From contig JAYQNS010000004.1 in NCBI GenBank assembly GCA_038144425.1, positions 558,001 to 622,000 on the forward strand: DNA of 64,000 bases, read 5' to 3'. Below the pieces are notes generated by a model that worked only from the letters and a program-made list of their open reading frames with translations, did not search any database and was not told the DNA's origin. The stretch comes from Salivita marina (lineage in GTDB: Bacteria; Pseudomonadota; Gammaproteobacteria; Pseudomonadales; Azotimanducaceae). The stretch's first letter is position 1. Every line of letters begins with the position of its first letter. Position numbers and translations under genes: made by a program. Shown here in pieces: positions 44,626 to 53,726 of the stretch.

Positions 44626-47600
44626 ATGATTAAGCGCGTGCTCATTGCCAATCGCGGCGCCATTGCCGTCCGAATCCTCCGCACCCTGCGGGCCCGGGGC
44701 CTCGAGAGCGTCGTGGTTTACGCGGAAGCGGACTATGGCTCGACCCATGTTGACCTCGCTGACCGAGCCGTCAGTCTGGGGGACGGACCCCTGGCCGAAA
44801 CTTATCTGAATGGGGAAGCCCTCATCGCTATTGCCCTTCGGGAGAGGGTCGACGCTATTCATCCCGGCTACGGATTTCTCTCCGAAAACCCCAGCTTTGC
44901 GCAGGCCGTGGAAGCGGCCGGGTTGATCTTTCTTGGCCCCACGGCCGCGCAGATCAACGCCTTCGGCTTAAAGCACGAGGCCCGGACCTTGGCGGAAGAG
45001 GCCGGGGTGCCGCTTCTGCCTGGATCAGGTGTGCTGAACGACGGGGAGGAAGCCCTTAAGTTTGGGGAGGAAACGGGCTACCCCGTCATCCTTAAGAGCA
45101 GCGCGGGGGGCGGAGGCATCGGCATGCAGCGCTGCGAAGACGAAGCAGCCCTTGCCCGCGCCTTCGCCAGCGTCGCCCAGCAAGCGCAAACCAACTTCGG
45201 CGACGCAAGACTGTTCGTAGAGCGCTTTGTGGATGAGGCACGCCACGTCGAGGTGCAAATTCTGGGTAACGGCCAAGGGGATGTGGGGGGGCTCGGGGAG
45301 CGGGACTGCTCCCTGCAGCGCCGCAACCAAAAGATTATCGAGGAAGCTCCCGCTCCAGGGCTGCCCGAGGCGGTGCGTGAGGCCATGCACGAAGCCGCCG
45401 CACGGCTCATGGCGTCCGTGAACTATCGAAGCGCCGGTACCGTGGAGTTTCTCTACGATGCCGCCCGGGAAGCGGTTTACTTCCTCGAAGTGAATGCGCG
45501 CTTACAGGTGGAGCACGGCGTGACGGAAATGGTCACGGGGCTCGATATCGTCGACTGGATGCTGCGCATCGGCGCCGGCGAGAGCACTTTGCCTGAAGCG
45601 CCCACGCCCCGAGGGGCAGCGCTCCAGGCGAGGCTCTATGCTGAAGACCCGGAGCGCGCCTTCCGCCCGGCGCCCGGGCTGATCACCCATCTGAAGCTAC
45701 CGGACGCCCCGGACCGCACCACGGTGCGCGTTGATAGCTGGGTCAGCGCGGGGCTCACCGTACCCGCCGCCTACGATCCCATGCTGGCGAAGATTTTGGT
45801 GTGGGCTCCAACGCGGGAAGCGGCCATCCCAGCCCTCGGCCAGGTTCTTAGGGACTGTGAAGTGGGCGGCATCCCCACCAACCTCCCCTTCCTTCATGAA
45901 GCACTCGGGCTTGAGAGCTTCCAAGGCATTACCCATCACACCAAAACCGCTGATGGGGTCACGCTTCCAGGGCAGTCCATCGAGGTCCTAAGCCCGGGCA
46001 CGCAAACGACGGTACAAGACGTGCGGGGACGGCTGGGCTATTGGCACGTGGGCGTCCCCCCCTCCGGCGCCTTCGATAGCCGGGCCCTGGCGCACGCCAA
46101 TCGATGCCTTGGCAATGACGACAACCTTCCGGGGCTGGAAATGGTCGTCGAAGGCCCAACGCTGAAGTTCACGGCGGCGCGGCGCATCGCCTTAAGCGGC
46201 GCCGCGCTCACGGCGCAGCTTGATGGGGCTCCCATACCGCAAAACCAAGCGGTCACCGTGGACGCTGGACAGACGCTGAGCCTCAAGGGTATCGGTGCCC
46301 AGGGCGATGGTTTGCGCGCCTACCTCGCCATCGAGGGCGGCTTTGCCATCACGCCCGTGCTGGGGAGCACGGCGACCTTTGAGCTGGGCGGTTTTGGGGG
46401 CCATAGCGGTCGCGCCCTCCGCACCGGTGATGTCCTACCCTTGGCGCCGCGGCCCGAGGCCAAGGGGGCGCTGCCCCTTCCCCTGCCCCCCAGCCTTGCA
46501 GACCGCACAACGGTCCGCGTAGTGCAAGGCCCGCTTCTCGCGCCGGATTTCCTCACGCCGGCGTATCTCGACACCTTCTACGCCAGTGAATGGGAAGTGC
46601 ATTACAACTCCTCCCGCACGGGCATTCGCCTACTTGGGCCCAAGCCCGAGTGGGTACGGGAAGACGGCGGCGATGCGGGGCTTCACCCCTCGAACGTCCA
46701 CGATAACGCGTACGCCTTCGGCGCCATCGACTTCACCGGCGATATGCCCATTATCCTTGGCCCCGACGGGCCCAGCCTGGGGGGCTTTGTTTGCCCCGCC
46801 GCGGTGGCCGAGGCCGACCGCTGGAAGCTGGGGCAGCTCCGCCCCGGGGATAAGCTCCGTTTCGAACCGATCTCCCTGGAGCAGGCCCAGCGCCTTCTGG
46901 ACGCCCCGCGGGCCGCCCAGCCTTCGCCGGTCGCCGGCCGCTGGCGGAAAAGCGCGGAGGAAGTGGTGCTGCTTAAGGATCCAGCCCGGGCCCTGGTAGT
47001 CCGCGCCGCTGGTGATCGCTTCCTCCTCGTGGAGCTTGGCCCCACGGAACTCGATCTGCAGGCGCGGATCAAGATTGAAGCGCTTCACCGCTGGCTGGCC
47101 GAGCGGCGCCACCCAAGCCTGGAAGAAATGACGCCGGGGGTGCGCTCCCTGCAGCTGCGCGTACCCCTAAAAGCACCTCGGGGACCCATTCTTACGCTCA
47201 TCCAAGAAGGCCTAGGCGTTGTGGAGCAGCGCGATGCCCTGACCCTCCCGAGCCGCATCGTTGAGCTGCCCCTTGCTTGGGACGATCCCGCGACCCAGGA
47301 GGCCACGGCGCGCTACATGCAATCGGTCCGGGACGACGCCCCCTGGTGCCCCCGGAACCTGGAGTTCATCCAGCGCATCAACGGCTTGCCCAACGAACAG
47401 GCGGTAAAGGACATCGTCCTCTCCGCGAGCTACCTCGTGCTGGGCCTTGGGGACGTTTATCTCGGCGCGCCCGTGGCCACGCCCCTCGATCCTCGGCACC
47501 GGCTGGTCACGACCAAATACAACCCCGCGCGCACCTGGACCCCAGAAAACGCCGTCGGCATCGGCGGCGCCTATCTGTGCATCTACGGCATGGAAGGGCC

Positions 47601-48189
47601 CGGGGGTTACCAGTTTGTCGGCCGTACCATTCAGGTATGGAACCGCTACAGCCAGGGCGATCATTTTGAGAAGCCCTGGCTCCTCAGACCCTTTGACCAG
47701 CTGCGTTTCTACGAAGTGAGCAACGAAGAGCTCCTCGAGATGCGTCGCGCCTTTCCCCTGGGGCGTCTGCCCCTACGCATTACGGAGACCACCTTTAGCC
47801 CCCGGGACTACGACGCCTTTCTCAAGCGAGAAGAGGAAAGCATTGCCGCCTTCCGCCGCAACCAGCAGCAGGCCTTCAACGAAGAACGGAGCCGCTGGTC
47901 TGCCCAGGATAGCTCTGGGGTAAGCGCAGAGCCTCCTGCACCGGCCCCGACGGTTGCAGTGGAGGCAGGGTTTACGGCCGTGGAGAGCCCTGTTGCGGGG
48001 TCGCTCTGGAAGCACGAGGTCGCTCCCGGGACCTGGGTGGAAGCGGGGGAGCCCGTAGCCCTTGTGGAATCCATGAAGACCGAGATTGCGGTGCTGGCGC
48101 CGGAGGCTGGGCGCCTCTCGTCCTTTGCGGTGGCGCCGGGAACTCCCGTAACCCCCGGTTCCACCATCGCCCTTTTAGAGAGCGCTTAA
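44626..48189 (+). CDS. Guanidine (urea) carboxylase, biotin-dependent
   Basis: The 1187-residue single-chain carboxylase has the biotin carboxylase domain (IANRGAIAVRILRTLR, SSAGGGGIGMQ, EVNARLQVEHGVTE; residues 1-450). The KipA/KipI-like carboxyltransferase domains follow (from about 450 to 1050, with VQDVRGRLGYWHVGVPPSGAFD and TGDMPIILGPDGPS). The biotinyl domain has Lys near 1151 in VESMKTE. It makes carboxyguanidine or allophanate with ATP and bicarbonate. Enzymes with CgdAB neighbours have been shown to prefer guanidine, so the older name urea carboxylase may mislead; the substrate-selecting residue was not located. Confidence 0.93.
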   Translation: MIKRVLIANRGAIAVRILRTLRARGLESVVVYAEADYGSTHVDLADRAVSLGDGPLAETYLNGEALIAIALRERVDAIHPGYGFLSENPSFAQAVEAAGLIFLGPTAAQINAFGLKHEARTLAEEAGVPLLPGSGVLNDGEEALKFGEETGYPVILKSSAGGGGIGMQRCEDEAALARAFASVAQQAQTNFGDARLFVERFVDEARHVEVQILGNGQGDVGGLGERDCSLQRRNQKIIEEAPAPGLPEAVREAMHEAAARLMASVNYRSAGTVEFLYDAAREAVYFLEVNARLQVEHGVTEMVTGLDIVDWMLRIGAGESTLPEAPTPRGAALQARLYAEDPERAFRPAPGLITHLKLPDAPDRTTVRVDSWVSAGLTVPAAYDPMLAKILVWAPTREAAIPALGQVLRDCEVGGIPTNLPFLHEALGLESFQGITHHTKTADGVTLPGQSIEVLSPGTQTTVQDVRGRLGYWHVGVPPSGAFDSRALAHANRCLGNDDNLPGLEMVVEGPTLKFTAARRIALSGAALTAQLDGAPIPQNQAVTVDAGQTLSLKGIGAQGDGLRAYLAIEGGFAITPVLGSTATFELGGFGGHSGRALRTGDVLPLAPRPEAKGALPLPLPPSLADRTTVRVVQGPLLAPDFLTPAYLDTFYASEWEVHYNSSRTGIRLLGPKPEWVREDGGDAGLHPSNVHDNAYAFGAIDFTGDMPIILGPDGPSLGGFVCPAAVAEADRWKLGQLRPGDKLRFEPISLEQAQRLLDAPRAAQPSPVAGRWRKSAEEVVLLKDPARALVVRAAGDRFLLVELGPTELDLQARIKIEALHRWLAERRHPSLEEMTPGVRSLQLRVPLKAPRGPILTLIQEGLGVVEQRDALTLPSRIVELPLAWDDPATQEATARYMQSVRDDAPWCPRNLEFIQRINGLPNEQAVKDIVLSASYLVLGLGDVYLGAPVATPLDPRHRLVTTKYNPARTWTPENAVGIGGAYLCIYGMEGPGGYQFVGRTIQVWNRYSQGDHFEKPWLLRPFDQLRFYEVSNEELLEMRRAFPLGRLPLRITETTFSPRDYDAFLKREEESIAAFRRNQQQAFNEERSRWSAQDSSGVSAEPPAPAPTVAVEAGFTAVESPVAGSLWKHEVAPGTWVEAGEPVALVESMKTEIAVLAPEAGRLSSFAVAPGTPVTPGSTIALLESA

Positions 48190-48203
48190 CTTAGAAAGGA
48201 AAG

Positions 48204-48219
48204 GGGCGCCTAGGCGCCC
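48204..48219. repeat. 16-bp perfect palindrome, likely hairpin between convergent genes
   Basis: GGGCGCC-TA-GGCGCCC is a perfect palindrome. It lies 15 bp after the carboxylase stop, and the lipoprotein TAG stop is in its centre. No U-tract follows, so it is a weak terminator at best. Confidence 0.5.
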
Positions 48220-48881
48220 TCATCATCTGTGATGTTCGGACCCGTATAGTCCGGGCTTGCTGCGAAGCGCCGATAGCCCTCCGTCATCGCTCGGGCACAG
48301 TCTCCCGGAGAACCTCCGGCGGTCCCGCGCTCGGCGCAGGGCCCTTCGATCAGCTCAGGGTGATTCGCCTCCACCCACTTTCGGGCCTCGTAGTAAATGG
48401 GCTGATCGTTCGAGCGGGTTTTGATGTCAACGATGCGTCCTTCTTCGATGCTAAGGGTAAAGGTGTCCGTCACCTTGAAGCCCGTTTTTAAGGCGAGCAC
48501 GGGGTCGTCATCGACGGTGATGGGGCATTCCACCACCCCAGGCTCAAGCACTTCGCAGGCGCCTCGCTTCACAATGGCGTAGTTTCCGCCCTCGGCCCAA
48601 CCCTGATACCAAAGGATGCGATTTCCAGCGTCCCCCGCATCCTTGACCAGGGCCGCCATCGCCTCGCGGTCAAAGGCATAGAAGGCGTCAATAAAGGTCT
48701 CTGCGAGGGCCACCTCCGGGGCGAGCGCGGCCGGCGCCTCTGGCGTGGCAGCCCGCGCGGGGGCTTCGGTGCTCATGGGCGCAGCTCCTGATTCTGGGGC
48801 CTCCTCAGAGGCGGGGGCACAACCAAGGAGCGCCAGGGCAAGAAGCCCCGGCGCCCAAAACGCGCGATCTCGGGCCAGCAT
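48210..48881 (-). CDS. Putative lipoprotein, NTF2/SnoaL-like
   Basis: The 223-residue protein has a lipoprotein signal with lipobox LLGC (Cys near residue 21), then a Pro/Ala/Glu-rich linker to about residue 55. A small alpha/beta domain follows (ETFIDAFYAFDREAMAALV onward) that resembles NTF2-like folds. The tail has two Cys (GPCAERG, PGDCARAM) that could form a disulfide. Its function is unknown. It is 21 bp before the end of the sterol desaturase-like gene on the same strand, so co-transcription is likely. Confidence 0.7.
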   Translation of the reverse strand: MLARDRAFWAPGLLALALLGCAPASEEAPESGAAPMSTEAPARAATPEAPAALAPEVALAETFIDAFYAFDREAMAALVKDAGDAGNRILWYQGWAEGGNYAIVKRGACEVLEPGVVECPITVDDDPVLALKTGFKVTDTFTLSIEEGRIVDIKTRSNDQPIYYEARKWVEANHPELIEGPCAERGTAGGSPGDCARAMTEGYRRFAASPDYTGPNITDDEGA

Positions 48882-48902
48882 GGCGAGTCTCCTTTCGCGG
48901 GC

Positions 48903-49841
48903 TCAAAGCTCCGTCAGTCGTCTGGTGGGGTAAAAGGCTAAGGCCAGCTGCTCTCGAATGGAAAGCGGCTTGCCCGTTCCGGCGCCAATTTGTCCAACGG
49001 TCTCGTCGCCGCAGTAGGTGCCGAAAAGCCGGTCCCAAAGGATGATGTTGCATCCGTAGTTGGAATTACTCTGGCGAAGCTCCAGCGCATGGTGCGCGTG
49101 GTGCTGGGGCGCCGTCGCGAAGATCCAGTCATAGCCGGGCAGGGAGCGCAGGGGCAGATTGGCGTGATTCAGATTGCCATTCCAGAAGTGGAAGGCAGCG
49201 GTCACTGCGATGACATCTTCACTGGCTCCAAAGAGTGCGAGTGCGATGGGCGTACCCAACGCCAAGGTGAGGTACTCGAGCGGGTGGGTGCGATCCCCTC
49301 GAAGGCAGCCCATCTTCGTAATGTGGTGATGGGTAGCATGCATGCGCCAGAAAAACAGCGACTCATGCTGAATCCGGTGGCACCAGTAGTAGATGAAGCT
49401 TTCGACCAGCTTCACCAACATGACTGCGCCCAGCAAACCCGTCACGGTGGTTGGCGCCAGGGTCACCTCAAGGGGCGACCGGTCGCGCAGCCAGGTGAAG
49501 GCCTCGGAAAGCGGCGTCTGATAGACGTCGTCGTACAGCGGAATCCACAGGAGCGCAGCGAATCCCAGCCAAAAGGCGTCCTCAGCAAACTCCCTAGGCG
49601 TGAGCAGCCAATCCTCACGCTTCGTCCAGACCCGCTCCGCCACGATCAGCAGCGGGATGGGAAGAAGGATCATTAAGGTAGTAAAGAGATCCGGATTCAT
49701 CCACCGCTGGGTAATCATGGTGGCGACGGCCACCATGGAGCCCAGTACCAAGAGGGGCTGGGGGAGCATCCAGAGCCAGGAAGCTCTGGCGCTTTCGGAA
49801 CGGTCACTGGGGGCTGTTGCCCCCAGGATTGCTTCGGCCAT
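48903..49841 (-). CDS. Sterol desaturase / fatty-acid hydroxylase superfamily protein
   Basis: The 312-residue membrane protein has four to five helices. The di-iron histidine clusters of the fatty-acid hydroxylase superfamily are present: HRIQHE, HATHHH, NHANL and HHAHHALE near residues 155-265. Members hydroxylate or desaturate lipids, sterols or carotenoids in the inner membrane. Here it is between a lipoprotein and a TonB receptor on the same strand. The substrate is unknown. Confidence 0.88.
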   Translation of the reverse strand: MAEAILGATAPSDRSESARASWLWMLPQPLLVLGSMVAVATMITQRWMNPDLFTTLMILLPIPLLIVAERVWTKREDWLLTPREFAEDAFWLGFAALLWIPLYDDVYQTPLSEAFTWLRDRSPLEVTLAPTTVTGLLGAVMLVKLVESFIYYWCHRIQHESLFFWRMHATHHHITKMGCLRGDRTHPLEYLTLALGTPIALALFGASEDVIAVTAAFHFWNGNLNHANLPLRSLPGYDWIFATAPQHHAHHALELRQSNSNYGCNIILWDRLFGTYCGDETVGQIGAGTGKPLSIREQLALAFYPTRRLTEL

Positions 49842-49870
49842 CAGGAAGAACCTCCCACCCTAGGCCCGCC

Positions 49871-52800
49871 TCAGCGGACCGCTCCGTTGTAGGTCACGCC
49901 CATGAAGAAGTAGGCTCCGCGAGGACTCACGGGATAGCCGAACTCCGTCACGTAGGGCTGGCGATTGGTGAGGTTGGAAACCCCGCCATAAACCGTGAGA
50001 GCGTCGCTAGCCTGCCAAGCACCACGGATGTCCTGGATCAGCCGGGCATCTGCCACACCAGCACCCCCGTAGTTCTGCTCGATGGTCTCGATCTCGCCAC
50101 CATCTTCGTAAGCAAGGGTCATTTCGTCGTAGTACACCCCAGACCAGGAGAGGCTGTAGGGGCCATAGCTAAGGCCCACGCCAAATTGGGAGGCCCACTC
50201 GGGCCGACGCATTTCCCCGAGCTCCGGGTTAACCACCGGGGGCTCCCCGGGGCTTGAAGGCTCGATGAGGTCCAACTTGTCCTGGCGTGTAGCGTTCACA
50301 GAGAGGTCCACGCCAATACCCATCACCTCGAATTGGTAGAGCGCGCCAAGGTCATAGCCCTTCGCTTCCACCGCACCAAAGTTGAGCTGAGTTTGGTTTA
50401 GGGACGTTAGGCCCCCATTCTGCGCAGAATCCGCCGCCGGATTTCGGGTAATCAGGGGGCAAAAGGCATTACTGAGCGACGGAGAGTCGTAGCACCCATT
50501 GACGATGTTTTGGGCGGAGATGGCAACGATGGCGTCTTCAATCTCAATGTCCCAGTAGTCCACGGAAAGGGTCAATCCGGGCACAAAGCGAGGCTGAACC
50601 ACAACCCCGTAGGTCACCGTGTCCGCAACCTCTTCCGTCAACGCGGAGTTACCGCCCGTAGTGCCCGGGAAGCCCGCAGAGAGCGGATCCTGGAAGGCAT
50701 AGGTGCCGTCGGGGGCGAAAATCTCCGCATCAGACACGTTGTTTGCCTGCAGATCGACGACGCAGTTCGCCTGGCGCTGAGCCGGGTCCGGCGCCGTGGC
50801 GATCTGCGTAGCGTCACACGGATCGTCGGGTCGGAAGAAGGCCCCCTGGGCGGGAGAGAAGAGCTCAAAGAGATTGGGTACACGAACTGCCCGGGAGAAG
50901 CTGCCGCGGAAGCGCACATCTTCGATGGGCTGCCAAACCATGCCATAGCCGTAGGTATCGTTTTCCCCAAACGTCGAATAGTCAGACCGTCGAAAGGACC
51001 CCGTCGCGGTGAGCTCCTGTGCTCCCGGAAGATCTGCCAGAAGCGGGATGCTGACCTCAGCGAAATAGTCGGTGGTGTCATACTCCGAAGCGCCGGAAAG
51101 CAGGGTAATCGAGGGGTCTTCGCCGAGGCTCCCGGCGTTTGACACATCGCCCACAAAATCTCCAGCGCTGAATGCCACCCCTTCCGAGGTCACGCCGCTG
51201 ACCGGCAAGATCCCGCGGTCGAAAGGATCAAAATCCTGTGCAGTCTTCTCTTCCCGATATTCCAAGCCCACTGCAAAGCCGATGGGCCCGGCAGGCAGGC
51301 TAAAGAAGCGCGAGGAGTCGCCGCTGACAATGGCTTGAAAAACGGTCTGCTCGATGGATTCGGAGATCAACCGGTCCCGAGTTACGAAGTCGAGGGACGC
51401 TTGGCTCATCGCTCCCCGCCCACCCCAGATGTTCATGGGTTGGCACTGACCATCTCCAGGGGTAAAGGTGAAGAAGGAGGAGCGGACTCCGCCCCCAACA
51501 AAGGAGAAGATGTCGAAGGGGGTAGTGCGCGGATACGCCGTCGGGTCGAGGTCGGACCGGCAAACCGCCTGACCCGTGGCAGGGTCCGTGACCGCATCGA
51601 TAGCGGCAAAAAAGCGATCCGCGATCATGTCGTTGCGGTCGATCACATCCCGCTCAAACTTTCCGTAATTCGCGGAGACCTCATACTCGATCCCCACTTC
51701 GTCAAAGGCGCCCCGCAGGCCACCCACAACGCGATAGGTTTCACGCTCCGTGGTCGTAGTGTTGTCGCCCCAGTCATCCGAGTCCCGAGACATGTAGAGG
51801 CCGCCGGGGCCCACAAAACCCACGCCATTCGCCTCGTCGATGAAGGGCCGAAGAGAATCGGGGAGGAAGGGATTATCGGGCGCCCCATAGAGCAGGTCTG
51901 TGAAATTAAAGCCGCCGCCCCCGGACTCCCATTCCCCATAGACGTATTTGGTCTCCCAAAACGCCTCCGCTCGGGGGTCAAAGGTGTAGTGACCGTTCAC
52001 GTTAATCGAGTAACGCTCATACTGCGGGAGCACATAGGGCGTCTCGGGAGCGATGTAGCTTTGCCGAGCCCCGAACTGGTTGAAATTGTCTGACACAAGA
52101 CCGTCTTCGTAAGGCGTTACAACGCCGCTCTCGTTAATAAACCAGCAGCCTCCGGCGGCCCCAAAGGAGCCGGCGCCCCCGAGGGAGCTGTTGTAACCGG
52201 TGAAGCTTTGTAGACAGTCGCTGGTGCCATTCCCATCCAAGTCGGGCTCCGAGCCAAGGGGAATCGCCGTCCCGAAGTCCCCCAGAGCAACCACGCCGTA
52301 GGGCGACGTGATGTTGAAGGTTCGGCCGGGGAGAAAGGCCTGAGGGGGCGCGGATGCCGCGCGCTCTATGATCGCGAGCTCTCCCGCAGTTAGCGTCGGA
52401 GCTTCTCCGAATTCGCCGGTGTAATCTGCAACGAAATCTTCTGCGACGGTGGGAATGCGCAGCCCAACGGGAAACAGCCCGGTGTTATCGAAATTGTAAT
52501 AGCGGGAAAAGTTTGGGGTAGCGCCCGCGTCAATATCGCCGGTCTGGAAGCGAAGCGCTGGATTCGTATCGTTGTTCCAAACCCCATCTTCTCGGAAGAA
52601 GTTTCGATCGCCCTGTTTCAAACCGTCGTCGTAGTCATATTGCACCGCAACGGTAACGTTGCCTTTTCCGTCTGCGAAGTTGCGTCCAAATACCGCCGAG
52701 AGGCTGTAGGACTCGTTGTCCGTCTCTCCGGAAATACCAGGCTGGAAGTCGAACTGAACGCCTTCGAAATCGTCCTTGAGAATAAAGTTGACCACTCCGG

Positions 52801-53305
52801 TCACGGCGTCCGCGCCATAAATTGCAGAAGAACCACCGGTGAGCACTTCCACCCGATCAATAAGCGCCCGGGGAATGGACCCCACATCCACGGCGCTCGT
52901 GCCTTCGAACCCTGCCACATGCCGGCGACCGTTCACCACCGTGAGGGTCCGCTCAATACCCAGACCGCGAAGATTAAGGGACGCACCTCCTATGGCTCCA
53001 ACATCCCCGATGTTGGCGGCGGTGGCATCGATGGAGTTCGAGGAACTCACGGAGGACAGCAGCGCTGGGTTGTCGTTCAAGATCTCCGTGATGTCAGCCT
53101 GCCCGCTTTGCGTAATGGTTTCCGAGGTAATGGTGGAAACCGGCTGGGGCGCATAGACACTTGCGCTCTTAATCCGGGATCCCGTCACCACCACTTCTTC
53201 TACTTCGATCTCTTCTCCCCACGCCCCCGCCGCTCCGAGGCCACTGCATACGGCAATGGCAATCGCTAGAGCTCGGCGTCGCCCCCTGACACTCGCAGTC
53301 TTCAT
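49871..53305 (-). CDS. TonB-dependent outer membrane receptor
   Basis: The 1144-residue receptor has a signal peptide (cleavage near GAWGE), a TonB box-like EEVVVTGSRIK, a plug domain (about 45-170, with LNLRGLGIERTLTVVNGRRH and GGSSAIYGADAVTGVVNFIL) and a long 22-strand barrel. The C-terminus carries NLTNRQPY and SPRGAYFFMGVTY. Such large receptors of marine gammaproteobacteria import complex organics rather than only iron. Three inverted repeats lie in its upstream region. The ligand is unknown. Confidence 0.94.
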   Translation of the reverse strand: MKTASVRGRRRALAIAIAVCSGLGAAGAWGEEIEVEEVVVTGSRIKSASVYAPQPVSTITSETITQSGQADITEILNDNPALLSSVSSSNSIDATAANIGDVGAIGGASLNLRGLGIERTLTVVNGRRHVAGFEGTSAVDVGSIPRALIDRVEVLTGGSSAIYGADAVTGVVNFILKDDFEGVQFDFQPGISGETDNESYSLSAVFGRNFADGKGNVTVAVQYDYDDGLKQGDRNFFREDGVWNNDTNPALRFQTGDIDAGATPNFSRYYNFDNTGLFPVGLRIPTVAEDFVADYTGEFGEAPTLTAGELAIIERAASAPPQAFLPGRTFNITSPYGVVALGDFGTAIPLGSEPDLDGNGTSDCLQSFTGYNSSLGGAGSFGAAGGCWFINESGVVTPYEDGLVSDNFNQFGARQSYIAPETPYVLPQYERYSINVNGHYTFDPRAEAFWETKYVYGEWESGGGGFNFTDLLYGAPDNPFLPDSLRPFIDEANGVGFVGPGGLYMSRDSDDWGDNTTTTERETYRVVGGLRGAFDEVGIEYEVSANYGKFERDVIDRNDMIADRFFAAIDAVTDPATGQAVCRSDLDPTAYPRTTPFDIFSFVGGGVRSSFFTFTPGDGQCQPMNIWGGRGAMSQASLDFVTRDRLISESIEQTVFQAIVSGDSSRFFSLPAGPIGFAVGLEYREEKTAQDFDPFDRGILPVSGVTSEGVAFSAGDFVGDVSNAGSLGEDPSITLLSGASEYDTTDYFAEVSIPLLADLPGAQELTATGSFRRSDYSTFGENDTYGYGMVWQPIEDVRFRGSFSRAVRVPNLFELFSPAQGAFFRPDDPCDATQIATAPDPAQRQANCVVDLQANNVSDAEIFAPDGTYAFQDPLSAGFPGTTGGNSALTEEVADTVTYGVVVQPRFVPGLTLSVDYWDIEIEDAIVAISAQNIVNGCYDSPSLSNAFCPLITRNPAADSAQNGGLTSLNQTQLNFGAVEAKGYDLGALYQFEVMGIGVDLSVNATRQDKLDLIEPSSPGEPPVVNPELGEMRRPEWASQFGVGLSYGPYSLSWSGVYYDEMTLAYEDGGEIETIEQNYGGAGVADARLIQDIRGAWQASDALTVYGGVSNLTNRQPYVTEFGYPVSPRGAYFFMGVTYNGAVR

Positions 53306-53726
53306 AGTCGTTCTCCAAATATCAGGTCGGTGACCTGCGCTATTTCAGCGCGTGTTCTTGTCATAACGCTCCAGCGCTTGGCTGAAACCGCGGCTCGCTC
53401 CGCGAGCGCACGGGAGTCTTCGCAAGATTGATGCCAAAGCGAAATTTGAGGGGACGCGCCTCCTTTCGACGCAGAAGGCGCCAGGAAAATTCCAAGAAGG
53501 CATCAGACCAAGGGCTAGTAAGGCGATTTTTGCACCAGGACGGAACAAGAAGAATGCAAGGGGCGATTTTGGGTAGCGGAGGCGCACTAGCAGCGTGCAA
53601 GGAAGAAAATAGTTCCTCGCTGCTGGGATTGATTAGACCGCACAAAAAGAGCGCTCATGGTGCTCACCCCTGCACCCAAAGAGCGCCCAGCTATACTCGA
53701 CCCCTGCTCTAACGGGGGAGCCAAGC
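53306..53726. other. Divergent intergenic region, TonB receptor / methyltransferase (421 bp)
   Basis: No gene is seen. Three inverted repeats are close to the receptor start: CAGGTC-GGT-GACCTG (53323-53337), GCGCT-ATTTC-AGCGC (53337-53351) and GCTCGC-TCC-GCGAGC (53393-53407). The first ends 17 bp before the receptor ATG. A TATACT at about 53693 is a possible -10 for the methyltransferase. The short frames here look like chance. Confidence 0.55.
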
